Shown here piece by piece: positions 43,964 to 52,957 of a stretch of 64,000 bases of DNA (within the stretch, counting starts at the first letter, position 1; each line of letters starts with the position of its first letter). The stretch lies in assembly GCA_965206365.1 (NCBI GenBank), contig CBDBJL010000018.1, positions 248,001-312,000 of the forward strand, in the 5' to 3' direction. The notes under the pieces were generated by a model. It was not told the DNA's origin and made no database searches. It was given only the letters and a program-made list of their open reading frames with translations. Position numbers and translations under genes: made by a program. This DNA is from CBDBJL01 sp965206365 (GTDB lineage: Bacteria > Pseudomonadota > Alphaproteobacteria > JABAAW01 > JAHZMA01).

Positions 43964-45652
43964 ATGGCAGAAGAAAACTTCTCAGATATTTTTGAAGAAA
44001 CCCGTGCAAGTCAAAGGTTGCTTGGTGAGGTTGTACGCGGTGTTGTTACCGCCGTTGAAAATGACTATGTAATTGTAGATGTTGGACTGAAATCTGAAGG
44101 ACGAGTGTCACTTCGCGAATTTGCATTTTCGGATGAAAAAGATGATATGCAACCCGGTGAAGAAGTGAATGTTTTTATTGAGAGAATGGAAAACCGTGAT
44201 GGCGAAGTAATGCTATCGCGTGAGAAGGCACGTCGGCAAGAAGCTTGGGAACAGTTACAAGAATATTATGATCGTGGTGAGCGCGTAACGGGAACAATCC
44301 ATGGAAGAGTGAAAGCGGGCTTTACGGTTAATCTGAAGGGTACAATTGCATTTTTGCCGGGTTCACAAGTAGATATTCGTCCAATACGTGATATTACGCC
44401 TTTAATGGAAACCCCACAGCCTTTTCAAATTTTAAAAATGGATAAGATGCGCAATAATATTGTTGTATCGCGTCGTGCGGTTTTGGAAGAAACTCGCGCA
44501 GAACAAAAAACTGAACTTCTTGGAAATATGGAAGAGGGTTCAGAGCATGATGGTACGGTTAAAAACATTACGAATTACGGAGCCTTTATCGATTTAGGGG
44601 GCATTGATGGTTTGTTACATATTACAGATATTAGTTGGCGGCGGATTAACAATCCTGCGGAAGTATTAAAAATTGGGCAAACAGTTCGGGTAAAAATTAT
44701 TCGGTTTAATAAAGATACCCAGCGAGTTTCCTTGGGCATGAAGCAGTTGAAAAAAGATCCATGGGAGGTTGTTGAAGATCGCTATATTATTGGTAGTAAG
44801 GTGAAAGGGCAGGTAACGAATATTACGGATTATGGTGCATTTGTTGAACTTGAATCTGGTATTGAAGGGCTTGTGCATATTTCTGAGATGAATTGGACGA
44901 AGAAGAATGCCAATCCTAGTAAAATATTTTCAACATCAGAGGAAATCGAAGTGATGGTGCTAGAGATTGATAAAGAAAAACGGCGAATTGCTTTGGGCGT
45001 TAAACAATGTATTGAAAATCCATGGCAGAGTTTTGCCGATAATTATAGAATTGGCGATAATATCGAAGGTGAACTGCATAATATTACGGAATTTGGCTTG
45101 TTTGTTGGTTTGCCGGGCAATATTGATGGTATGGTTCATGCCTCGGATATTGCTTGGGATAAAAGTGAATCTGATTCAATTAATTTGTTCCGTGAGAAAA
45201 AAGGTCAAAAAATTGAAGTAAAAATCTTAGATATTGATGTTGAAAAAGCTCGTGTCGGTTTAGGGATTAAACAATTAACCGAAGATCCTTTGGGGGATCA
45301 ATTTAGTGATATTAACAAAGGTGATGTGGTAACGTGCACGGTGGTTGGAACAACAGAAGCTGGCATTGAAGTTAGTTTTGGTGAGAAGAATGCTTTGGGC
45401 TTTATTAAGCGTGCAGAATTGAGTCGTGAACGGAAAGATCAAAATTCAGATCGGTTTTCTGTCGATGAAAAAATAGATGCGAAAGTGATTTTGCTTGATA
45501 AGAAGACGCGTCGGATTACACTTTCGATTAAGGCTTGTGAAATAGAGGATGAAAAACAAGCCATTGAAAATTATGGTTCGTCAGATTCAGGAGCCACATT
45601 GGGCGATATTCTTGGTAGTGCCATTCGCGAGAAACAGAAAAAAGAGAAGTAG
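43964..45652 (+). CDS. rpsA: 30S ribosomal protein S1
   Basis: S1 binds and unfolds mRNA during initiation. The 562-residue product has six S1/OB repeats, seen as VVRGVVTAVENDYVIVDVGLK, GTIHGRVKAGFTVNL, HDGTVKNITNYGAFIDLGG, GQVTNITDYGAFVELESG, GELHNITEFGLFVGLPG and VVTCTVVGTTEAGIEVSF type openings. ATG 43964 (MAEENFSDIF) is chosen; the 35-residue upstream extension lies in the leader and has no family match. It ends basic (EKQKKEK). Confidence 0.97.
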   Translation: MAEENFSDIFEETRASQRLLGEVVRGVVTAVENDYVIVDVGLKSEGRVSLREFAFSDEKDDMQPGEEVNVFIERMENRDGEVMLSREKARRQEAWEQLQEYYDRGERVTGTIHGRVKAGFTVNLKGTIAFLPGSQVDIRPIRDITPLMETPQPFQILKMDKMRNNIVVSRRAVLEETRAEQKTELLGNMEEGSEHDGTVKNITNYGAFIDLGGIDGLLHITDISWRRINNPAEVLKIGQTVRVKIIRFNKDTQRVSLGMKQLKKDPWEVVEDRYIIGSKVKGQVTNITDYGAFVELESGIEGLVHISEMNWTKKNANPSKIFSTSEEIEVMVLEIDKEKRRIALGVKQCIENPWQSFADNYRIGDNIEGELHNITEFGLFVGLPGNIDGMVHASDIAWDKSESDSINLFREKKGQKIEVKILDIDVEKARVGLGIKQLTEDPLGDQFSDINKGDVVTCTVVGTTEAGIEVSFGEKNALGFIKRAELSRERKDQNSDRFSVDEKIDAKVILLDKKTRRITLSIKACEIEDEKQAIENYGSSDSGATLGDILGSAIREKQKKEK

Positions 45653-45711
45653 TTTTTGATTGATTTTATTTGATTAATCCTAGAATATTAAGGGTTTTAA
45701 AGGGGGTGTTT

Positions 45712-46215
45712 TTGCAACAAAAATTTCGTAAAAAAATGCTGATTTTGCTTTTCTTGATCGGGGTAATTGTTTCTGGTTTCGCAATAAATAAGCAAGTTCA
45801 TGCAGCGAATAAGGGAATAAAGGGGGTAATTGTTTCGATTCGAATTGATGAAGAAATGAATTTAGACTCGCCTGATTCATTACGAGTTTCTTTGAAAGGA
45901 TTGGTATCAGGTTTTTTCAAGGAAGAATCGGAATTGGAATCTGCTATGGCACCGCTTGATGCAGGCGATGGAAAACTGCCTTTTACTGCAATTTCAGCAA
46001 GTGCCTGTTATCATAAGAAGCGAAAAGATGATAATTTTGATCTGAGTGCATTTAAGAAATATTTATTAATCCGTCTGATGGAAGAAACTGGTTATGATTT
46101 TAGAATTTCTTATCCGATTCCAGTGAGTGTTGATTTTTCGGTATTAGGGGCACCAGAAAAGAAATCAGTTTCCTATCAGAATTTAACTCTTTGCTGGAAA
46201 GATAAAACGCTTTAG
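45712..46215 (+). CDS. Exported protein of unknown function
   Basis: I do not recognise this gene. From a TTG at 45712, preceded by AAAGGGGG, it encodes 167 residues with a signal peptide: basic QQKFRKK, hydrophobic LILLFLIGVIVSGFA, and likely cleavage at VHA-ANK. The mature part contains SIRIDEEMNLDSPDSLRVSLKG and two cysteines (SACYHKK and LTLCWKD) that could form a disulfide. A shorter start is ATG 45736, which would remove the basic region. It lies 59 nt after rpsA and is periplasmic or secreted by inference. Confidence 0.65.
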   Translation: MQQKFRKKMLILLFLIGVIVSGFAINKQVHAANKGIKGVIVSIRIDEEMNLDSPDSLRVSLKGLVSGFFKEESELESAMAPLDAGDGKLPFTAISASACYHKKRKDDNFDLSAFKKYLLIRLMEETGYDFRISYPIPVSVDFSVLGAPEKKSVSYQNLTLCWKDKTL

Positions 46216-46248
46216 TGAAGCTTTCGCCCAATAATATAAAGGCTTATA

Positions 46249-46845
46249 TTACTGCGAATAGCTAGCGAGCATGCTTTGTGAGAATTTTGAAAATCTACGG
46301 CGCGCAATTGGAATTAGGCTTTGGATAAAATCAATATTTTCGTGATGTGGGTTTTTGATTTCAAGGGCGATATAAGGTTCGTAATGATTGTTATGGTTGG
46401 CTTGAAAACGGCAATATCGAATATGGCGGTCAAAAGTTATTCGGATATTATTCAATTGGCAATATTCGCGGTGATAACGCACCTCTGTTTTTGGTATTAA
46501 CAAACCATATTGTTGATCATAGATCCCTAATTTCAGAATTCTTTGTGAGGCTAATTTGGGGATCGGTTTGCTGGTTTTATAGCGTCCTTCAATCGCAGAT
46601 ATTTTGGTTTCTAGTTGATGATTGGGTTGGGTTTCATCAGGATAATGGCGAATCCGTATTTTCCGACGAGGCAAACAGCCTTCTTCAGAATCTGCAAGAA
46701 TTTGATGATGAATTGTGTCAAAATAAATGCTGTGAATGATACGATTAGGATGAAGGGGCTTCATCCCTTTTTGCGTTAATTCGGCATATAATGTTTCAAT
46801 TTCATAGGGGGTAGCTGAAATTTTTTCTTCTATGCGAAAACTCAT
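46249..46845 (-). CDS. VTC-domain (polyphosphate polymerase-like, CYTH tunnel fold) protein
   Basis: VTC domains form triphosphate tunnels; yeast Vtc4 makes polyphosphate from ATP. The 198-residue protein has the family pattern: RIEEKISATPYEIETLYAEL at the start, SIYFDTIHHQ, the basic strand LPRRKIRIRHY, LETKISAIEGRYKTSKPI, RYHREYCQLNNIRITFDRHI and ALEIKNP. These basic and Glu residues would line the tunnel. It lacks transmembrane helices and an SPX domain. It is the last gene of a minus-strand cluster; its ATG overlaps the stop of the beta-helix protein by 4 nt (ATGA), so the two are translated together. Confidence 0.85.
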   Translation of the reverse strand: MSFRIEEKISATPYEIETLYAELTQKGMKPLHPNRIIHSIYFDTIHHQILADSEEGCLPRRKIRIRHYPDETQPNHQLETKISAIEGRYKTSKPIPKLASQRILKLGIYDQQYGLLIPKTEVRYHREYCQLNNIRITFDRHIRYCRFQANHNNHYEPYIALEIKNPHHENIDFIQSLIPIARRRFSKFSQSMLASYSQ

Positions 46846-49166
46846 ATTTTTTCGTCTCGATGAATCTGAGAATTCTCATCAGCGAAATATTTCCCCTGGC
46901 AAGATATTTTGCCAATTTTCAAGATTGCCCCATGAAATTCTTGTTTCTTATTGAAGGCTTCCAAGCATGTTTCGCTGTTTTCAGCTTGCAGATCGTTAAG
47001 CGTTACGATCGATGAATCCTTGCTAGCAACGGCAATTAAGCTATGATTGATGGTTAATTGATTGCCATTTAAGGTAGAAGCCTCGCCAACTGATATGCCT
47101 TTATCGCCACATTTTTGCAATTCGGCAAGGGTGATTTTATAATCGCCACCGCTGAGATCAATGCAATCATTACCGGCATTGTTGATATTGAGTTGCGCAA
47201 AATTAAGGGTGGAAAAATCAGCATCAATGGCATCGGCATAAGCATTACTGATAGTAATTTTTGCTAGGGTTCCTTGGGAATTTGCAAGATTGACACTATC
47301 TTCACAACCGCCATTTGTCGCTGAAATCTGGCTGTTAGCAAAAGTTACTTGATAAAAATTCAGGCAACCGGTTAGTCCTCTTTTATTAAAACGTTGCAAT
47401 TTTTTTAAGATATTGATTTGCTCGATATTGGGTGCGATTCCGTGAAATTCAATTTGCAAATCTTTCAGGGTAGAATTTTTAATGAAAAACCAATCATCAT
47501 AGCGCGATTGGATGAGTTGCAATTTTTTTTCACGATAAATAATTTCAGCATTGATGCTATGGCTAATCACTAAGTTTAATTCCGGTAAATATGTTTCACG
47601 CGAATCTTTGGGTTCTGAGCTTGATTTAGAGCCAATATAGACAAGAGCAGGTTCGGTATCGGGCTGTTGGCTTTGGAGGATTTTAATAAATTTGGTTTGC
47701 TCGATTTTATCAATAAAGCATTCTTTAGCAGTGCAAATTTCCACTTTATGATGTGAATTTTCAGAGTCGGTAGCGATGAATTCAAATGTTTTGGCATCGG
47801 GGAGCTTTCTGAATAAATCATCTTTATATTTCACTTTCAATTCTTGAAGAGGAATTTTTTCTCTCTTTTGAATTTGATGATTCTTTTTTGATTCTAACAA
47901 CATATTAAGATTATAACGGATATCAGCCAAGGCGTTGCTGACATATTTTTGGTCTTTCCCATCTAAAGTTACTAATTTTGCCACTCTTTGCGAGAAATCA
48001 GAAGCGATAATTTGATCTATTTTTGTGATGAGCTCGGAAATATCAGCGACAGTCACCGTTGTGAAAAAGGCGTTATTTCCATAATATGCTGGTTTTTGTT
48101 TCTCAAAGTAAACATTGCCATCATAGTAAACAGGTTCAATATTTTGGGTGAAGCGATTAAGAAAATATTGTCGATTGTGAAAAGCCAAACCATGGATCGC
48201 GTGTATAGCCAATAAAATATCAAATTGTGAATTTCTTTTTTCGGCTATTGCGTCTGCAGGAAGTGTGGTGATGAAAAGCTGGTCTCCTTTCTTTCCTTTC
48301 TTTTCCATATAGATTTTTTGTAATTGCGTCAATCCTATCTGAGAAATATAGGTTGCATGCTCTCCTTGATTCGCCCATTTCGCATTGATTAACCGTGCTA
48401 AAGCCAAAGAATCTAATGTTTTATTTTGGTAGAACCGACCCTTATTACGATACTTCCAGATAAATTTTTCATCACCTTCAAAGAAACTGCTTTCATGTCG
48501 TTTTTGTTTTTCTAGCATTTCTTTCGAGATTTTTTCTTGAACCAACATAATATTATGGGTATTTGGAAGACCTTGTTTAATTGGGATAAAGCGAGTAGTG
48601 GGGGCGATATGACCTAAAGATTGTAATAATTCAGTAAAAATAATTTCATTGCTACCTTGACGTGTTTTTGGCAGGAAAAATTTAAATTGGGTAATATGGG
48701 CTAGGTTACCGGTTTTTAATTTCACATCTAAGCTTCTTACGAGGCTTTTGGTTTCTTGATTATAAGAGATGTGATCTAGCCAATCACCATTTTGTTTGAC
48801 TTTAGCATCATAGGTACAAATTCCGAAAGGATAGGTGATGGTGAGGATGGTTTTGAACTTTTTTTTATACTTATCGGAGATTGTGTTAGAATGCAAAGCA
48901 ACACCTTTTAGAATTCTTATTCCTTGCATAAACCATTTTCTTTGCTTGATAAATCGGATATCAATCTTTTCTATGGTTTCTAGTTTTGATAATTCATTTA
49001 AGGAAACAGAAGAATTAAAATTACAATCAGCGAAAGCCAAAGAGGAAAATAATAAAATATACGCAAAAAATAAAATTAGGCATAATTTGATAAAGGGGGT
49101 GGCTCTTACTTTAGGGCATGATGCTGAAAATGCGTAATCAGATTCAGGCGGCATTAAAATTAACAT
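46842..49166 (-). CDS. Exported protein with CotH-like middle region and C-terminal right-handed beta-helix
   Basis: The 774-residue protein has a hydrophobic export signal at about residues 27-46 (CLILFFAYILLFSSLAFA, cleavage before DC). The middle contains FFLPKTRQGSNEIIFTELLQ, LGHIAPTTRFIPI, MLVQEKISKEMLEKQKRHESS, EGDEKFIWKY and YYDGNVYF, resembling CotH-type atypical protein kinases; this is a tentative call. Residues about 590-760 form repeating short turns (CEDSVNLANSQG, DAIDADFSTL, GNDCIDLSGG, CGDKGISVGE) typical of parallel beta-helix proteins. ATG 49166 overlaps the DUF4956 gene by 23 nt; ATG 49154 is an alternative. Probably periplasmic or surface. Confidence 0.75.
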   Translation of the reverse strand: MLILMPPESDYAFSASCPKVRATPFIKLCLILFFAYILLFSSLAFADCNFNSSVSLNELSKLETIEKIDIRFIKQRKWFMQGIRILKGVALHSNTISDKYKKKFKTILTITYPFGICTYDAKVKQNGDWLDHISYNQETKSLVRSLDVKLKTGNLAHITQFKFFLPKTRQGSNEIIFTELLQSLGHIAPTTRFIPIKQGLPNTHNIMLVQEKISKEMLEKQKRHESSFFEGDEKFIWKYRNKGRFYQNKTLDSLALARLINAKWANQGEHATYISQIGLTQLQKIYMEKKGKKGDQLFITTLPADAIAEKRNSQFDILLAIHAIHGLAFHNRQYFLNRFTQNIEPVYYDGNVYFEKQKPAYYGNNAFFTTVTVADISELITKIDQIIASDFSQRVAKLVTLDGKDQKYVSNALADIRYNLNMLLESKKNHQIQKREKIPLQELKVKYKDDLFRKLPDAKTFEFIATDSENSHHKVEICTAKECFIDKIEQTKFIKILQSQQPDTEPALVYIGSKSSSEPKDSRETYLPELNLVISHSINAEIIYREKKLQLIQSRYDDWFFIKNSTLKDLQIEFHGIAPNIEQINILKKLQRFNKRGLTGCLNFYQVTFANSQISATNGGCEDSVNLANSQGTLAKITISNAYADAIDADFSTLNFAQLNINNAGNDCIDLSGGDYKITLAELQKCGDKGISVGEASTLNGNQLTINHSLIAVASKDSSIVTLNDLQAENSETCLEAFNKKQEFHGAILKIGKISCQGKYFADENSQIHRDEKI

Positions 49167-49788
49167 GGCTGACAGTTTTCACTTTGGATAATTTATTTGC
49201 TAGCGTTAATAACAGGGTTTTGTCATGGCTGGCCAAACGGTAAATAATTTCATCATTGCTACGGCTAAAATTAGTTAAGGTATTATGGTTCATTAATTCA
49301 TCCAAATCGGATTGGCTGGTGATTTCAAGAATATTTAAGCTATTGCCTTCGATAAAAGAAGTGGTGAAATACGGTTTTTTCTGCATTTTTTTTAAGGTGA
49401 AATCAACAAGATAAATTGCGAATAACACGCTTGTTACTGAAAATACTAAAAAGGCAAGCCACAGCAAGGAAACCGAGGCGGCAATACCGCAAGTGATCAT
49501 GGTGAAATAAATTACCAATTCAAAAGGTGATTTTACTGGATTGCGAAACCGAACGATTGAAAGTGCCCCAACAAGCCCTAAAGATAAGGCAATATCACCG
49601 GAAATCACAGAAGTGATTGTATAGGTGATAATGGGGAGTAGGATAATGGTTGCCGTATGCGAGAAAGTTTTTACCCAATATTGCCCGGATAAAATCGCAA
49701 ATTGCCTTAAAATTAAAGCCGAAGCTATTAAGGCAATTAAAGTAAATAATTTAGAGTAGTGTAGAATGAATAAATCGAAAATAGACAT
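49144..49788 (-). CDS. DUF4956 family membrane protein
   Basis: The 214-residue protein has an N-terminal membrane domain of about four helices (SKLFTLIALIASALIL, HTATIILLPIITYTITSVI, LVIYFTMITCGIAASVSLL, LAFLVFSVTSVLFAIYLV) with a conserved loop GDIALSLGLVGALSIVRFRNPVKSP-like sequence, and a cytosolic C-terminal domain (residues about 135-214). This matches DUF4956, often encoded beside VTC-domain proteins. Its biochemical role is unknown. It is the upstream gene of the overlapping set with the beta-helix and VTC genes. A TATAAT at 49805-49800 could allow separate transcription with a very short leader. Confidence 0.85.
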   Translation of the reverse strand: MSIFDLFILHYSKLFTLIALIASALILRQFAILSGQYWVKTFSHTATIILLPIITYTITSVISGDIALSLGLVGALSIVRFRNPVKSPFELVIYFTMITCGIAASVSLLWLAFLVFSVTSVLFAIYLVDFTLKKMQKKPYFTTSFIEGNSLNILEITSQSDLDELMNHNTLTNFSRSNDEIIYRLASHDKTLLLTLANKLSKVKTVSHVNFNAA

Positions 49789-49860
49789 GTAACTTTCTTA
49801 TTATACTAACAGAAGGGGATATAAAAATTTTTAAAATGTTACTCTAAGAATTTTTTAATG

Positions 49861-50811
49861 TCAAATTTTCTGATAAGATTTGGCAAATTTAGCGCAACTA
49901 TCTAGCAGTTGCATGGTTTTCAAGGCTTCATAGGTGCCGGTTCGGGGCTGAGTTCGACTTTGAAGGGATCTGATAAAATGTTCTAATTCACATTTTAGGG
50001 GTTCGGTATTAGCGTAGGGTAAAATTTCGGCAGATTGCCCAGAAAATTGTTCAGAAGATTGCAAAACTGATATTTTACACCCATCCGCTTTGGCATCATC
50101 AAATATTAGTTGCCCTTGGGTGCCTTTTACCATTAGCAAGCGTCGTTTTGGGGTCTGCCAACTTAGTGAAATTGTGATTTGCAGACCACTGGCAAATCCA
50201 CCTACGAGCAAACATTCCTGGCTGGCATCGCCATAAAAGCCGGAAGAAATAAGAGAATCATCGCCAGCAAGTGCCATAATCATCGAGGCATCATGCGGAC
50301 CATACCCCCAGATGAGATCATAATCGCGCGGCGTTGTAAAAACATCATGGCGAATGGAAATAATTTGTTCAAGCGTACCGATCATGCCAGAATTGGCAGC
50401 TTTTAACAAACATTCAAATGCCGGGTGATAGCGTAATAAATGCCCTACCATTAGAATCCGATTCTTTGCCTCGGCTTGGGCACATAAATCTTTGGCTTGC
50501 GGAAAATTCATCGCGAGGGGTTTTTCGATAAATAGATCTAAATTGGCTTCCAAAGCCATATTTGCCAAAGTAAAATGTTGAATATCGGGCGCGGCAATAA
50601 TTAAGGCATCAGGGGTAAGCTTGGGGGATGATGATGCTTGTAATAAATCAGGCAGGGTTGGAAACCAATCAACATGGTAAAACTTGGCAAGTTCAGCACC
50701 ATTAGGATCAATAATGCAGGATAATACCCCGAGATTATGCAAATTGCGGGCATGATTTTTTCCCCAAACACCACAACCAACAAGTGCAATTTTAATCGGA
50801 GAAGAAGGCAT
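49861..50811 (-). CDS. Gfo/Idh/MocA-family oxidoreductase
   Basis: These NAD(P)-dependent enzymes oxidise or reduce sugars and related substrates. The 316-residue product has the Rossmann motif ALVGCGVWGKNHARNL near the start, DALIIAAPDIQHF, the signature EKPLAMNF with the catalytic-region lysine, GHLLRYHPAF and GYGPHDASMI. The H-x-x-D pair is preserved in the last segment. It resembles sugar-nucleotide oxidoreductases of surface polysaccharide pathways, which would suit the neighbouring envelope genes, but the substrate is unknown. It lies 72 nt upstream of DUF4956 on the same strand and just after tRNA-Val. Confidence 0.85.
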   Translation of the reverse strand: MPSSPIKIALVGCGVWGKNHARNLHNLGVLSCIIDPNGAELAKFYHVDWFPTLPDLLQASSSPKLTPDALIIAAPDIQHFTLANMALEANLDLFIEKPLAMNFPQAKDLCAQAEAKNRILMVGHLLRYHPAFECLLKAANSGMIGTLEQIISIRHDVFTTPRDYDLIWGYGPHDASMIMALAGDDSLISSGFYGDASQECLLVGGFASGLQITISLSWQTPKRRLLMVKGTQGQLIFDDAKADGCKISVLQSSEQFSGQSAEILPYANTEPLKCELEHFIRSLQSRTQPRTGTYEALKTMQLLDSCAKFAKSYQKI

Positions 50812-50848
50812 AGCGCGTGGCTTTCTATAAAAGAGATTGGCAACAAGG

Positions 50849-50925
50849 TGGTGGGTCGTACAAGATTCGAACTTGTGACCTCTGCCATGTCAAGGCAACG
50901 CTCTAACCAACTGAGCTAACGACCC
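50849..50925 (-). tRNA. tRNA-Val (GAC anticodon)
   Basis: A complete 77-nt cloverleaf on the minus strand: acceptor GGGTCGT pairs with ACGACCC, D-arm GCTC/GAGC, anticodon stem TTGCC/GGCAG enclosing TTGACAT with anticodon GAC, T-arm GTTCGAATC, encoded CCA. It reads GUC and GUU. The Gfo/Idh gene starts 38 nt downstream. Confidence 0.97.
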
Positions 50926-50961
50926 CCCTCATGCAACCGAAATAATTTGTTCTTGGTAACA

Positions 50962-50975
50962 TTACAGCACTGTAA
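50962..50975. repeat. Small palindrome upstream of tRNA-Val
   Basis: TTACAG and CTGTAA are perfect inverted copies separated by two bases. They lie 37 nt upstream of the tRNA-Val 5' end, within the likely promoter area for that gene. An operator is possible but no known consensus is recognised. Confidence 0.4.
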
Positions 50976-51105
50976 ATTCAAGCTTTATCCGCAAAATGAC
51001 TCTAAAAGGGAATGAATAAGGATTTTTCTTCGCCTTGTTATCCCTTGCCCCTTGCGTTGAAACAGCTTAAAATACTTTTATTGATATTTTTAAGGAGTGG
51101 GTTTG

Positions 51106-51555
51106 ATGAATCAGGCTATTTTTGCCGCAGGGTGTTTCTGGGGGGTAGAGGAGTTTTTTCTGTCGTTAAAAGGCGTTATTGATACCAAAGTAGGTTATAT
51201 TGGGGGAAAAATTAAAAATCCAACCTATAAGCAAGTATGTATAGGGGATACTGGGCATGCTGAGGGGATTAGGGTTGAATTTGAGCCGAAAATTATTTCT
51301 TATGAGCAATTGTTGGAAGCGTTTTTTCGTTGCCATAATCCTACTGAGTTGAATCGCCAAGGGGTGGATGTTGGAACGCAATATCGAAGTGCGATATTTT
51401 ATTTGGATGATCAGCAAAAAAAAATGGCAATTGATTTTACGCAAACATTGCAAAAGAAAATCAATAAAATAGTGGCAACGGAAATCTCACCTGCCGGGGT
51501 ATTTTATTTGGCAGAAGATTATCATCAGCGTTATATCCGCAAACAATCTGGGTAA
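51106..51555 (+). CDS. msrA: Peptide methionine (S)-S-oxide reductase
   Basis: MsrA repairs S-oxidised methionine. The 149-residue product has the catalytic AAGCFWGVEEFF motif near the N-terminus, TKVGYIGG, GDTGHAEGIRVEF, FFRCHNPTELNRQGVDVGTQYRS-type sequence and FYLAEDYHQRY. It is a short form lacking an MsrB domain. AAGGAG stands upstream of the start; a GTG three codons earlier is in frame. cysS follows 7 nt after the stop. Confidence 0.95.
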   Translation: MNQAIFAAGCFWGVEEFFLSLKGVIDTKVGYIGGKIKNPTYKQVCIGDTGHAEGIRVEFEPKIISYEQLLEAFFRCHNPTELNRQGVDVGTQYRSAIFYLDDQQKKMAIDFTQTLQKKINKIVATEISPAGVFYLAEDYHQRYIRKQSG

Positions 51556-51562
51556 GAATAAG

Positions 51563-52957
51563 ATGCAGTTTTTGGACAGCAAAATTCGGGCGAAAGTTTT
51601 TTTTGAGCCCCATGATCTAGATCATATTAAAATTTATGTTTGTGGCCCAACGGTCTATGATAAAATTCATTTAGGAAATGCGCGCCCATTGGTGGTTTTT
51701 GATGTGTTGTATCGGATTTTGCAGGCAGAGAAAACTGGAAAGGATGGGCGTAAAGTTACTTATGTGCGTAATATTACCGATATTGATGATAAGATCTATC
51801 AGCGTGCACAGCAACAAAATATTGATATTCAAACGTTAACAACAGGCACGATTGCAAGCTTTCATCATGATTGTGCGGCCCTTGGTTGTTTGCAGCCAAC
51901 TTATGAACCGCGCGCTACGCATCATATCGGTGAGATGATCGCGCTGATCGAGATTTTGTTGGCGAGGCAACATGCCTATGAAGCTGAAGGGCATATATTA
52001 TTTTCCATCGCATCATTTAAGAAAGATAATATGTTGTTTCCGATCAAACAGGAGTTATTGCGAGAGGGCGGGCGGGTAGATCTAGCACCCTATAAAAAAG
52101 ACCAAAGTGATTTTGTGTTGTGGAAACCAAGCGGTGGAAATACAGGGGTGGCTATTGGTTGGGAGAGTCCGTTTGGTTTTGGTCGCCCAGGGTGGCATAT
52201 TGAATGTTCGGCAATGGCACGAAAATATCTTGGAGGGGATTTTGATATTCATGGGGGTGGGCAGGATTTAATGTTTCCGCATCATTTTAATGAATATGCG
52301 CAATCACGATGTGCTTATCCTGAAGAGGGTTTTGCTAAATATTGGCTTCATAATGGTTATGTGCTTGTTGATGGCGAGAAAATGTCGAAATCATTGGGAA
52401 ATTTTCATACAATTTCCGATTTGCTAGCGCGCTATGATGGTGAGATTTTGCGGTTAGTTCTGTTAATGACGCATTATCACCAACCTCTTGATTTTTCACA
52501 TGAAAAATTGATTGAAGCTGAAAACATCTTAAATCGGTTCTACCAAGCGATTGCAACGGATCCGCAAACTTTAACGGCGAGCAGGAATTGTGATTATGAT
52601 GAGCTATTGTTTGCAACATTGGCAGATGATCTCAACACCCCCAAAGCCATTGCTAGACTCCATGAAATGGTCAAAGAAATTAATTGTGCCAAGGGGGTAG
52701 AAAAATCAGATAAAATCATGAAACTGATCGCATCGGCTAGGCTTTTGGGGTTGCTTGAAAAAACATCACAAGAATGGTTTCAAGGTTGTTTGAACAATGA
52801 TTCCAGTGAAAGTGAGATTGAGACTTTGATTGCAGCACGGGTGCAGGCCAAGCAAAATAAAAATTTTATTGAGGCGGATCAAATTCGCGATCAACTTTGC
52901 CAACAAGGAATTTTGTTGGAAGATACCGCAGAAGGAACAACATGGAAAAAACGCTAA
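51563..52957 (+). CDS. cysS: Cysteine--tRNA ligase
   Basis: CysRS charges tRNA-Cys. The 464-residue product has CGPTVYDKIHLGNARP (zinc cysteine plus HIGH variant HLGN), TYVRNITDIDDKI, GWHIECSAMA, GGGQDLMFPHHFNE with further zinc ligands, and KMSKSLGNF. A C-terminal segment (ARVQAKQNKNFIEADQIRDQL) binds the anticodon. Its end overlaps the cimA start by 16 nt. Confidence 0.97.
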   Translation: MQFLDSKIRAKVFFEPHDLDHIKIYVCGPTVYDKIHLGNARPLVVFDVLYRILQAEKTGKDGRKVTYVRNITDIDDKIYQRAQQQNIDIQTLTTGTIASFHHDCAALGCLQPTYEPRATHHIGEMIALIEILLARQHAYEAEGHILFSIASFKKDNMLFPIKQELLREGGRVDLAPYKKDQSDFVLWKPSGGNTGVAIGWESPFGFGRPGWHIECSAMARKYLGGDFDIHGGGQDLMFPHHFNEYAQSRCAYPEEGFAKYWLHNGYVLVDGEKMSKSLGNFHTISDLLARYDGEILRLVLLMTHYHQPLDFSHEKLIEAENILNRFYQAIATDPQTLTASRNCDYDELLFATLADDLNTPKAIARLHEMVKEINCAKGVEKSDKIMKLIASARLLGLLEKTSQEWFQGCLNNDSSESEIETLIAARVQAKQNKNFIEADQIRDQLCQQGILLEDTAEGTTWKKR

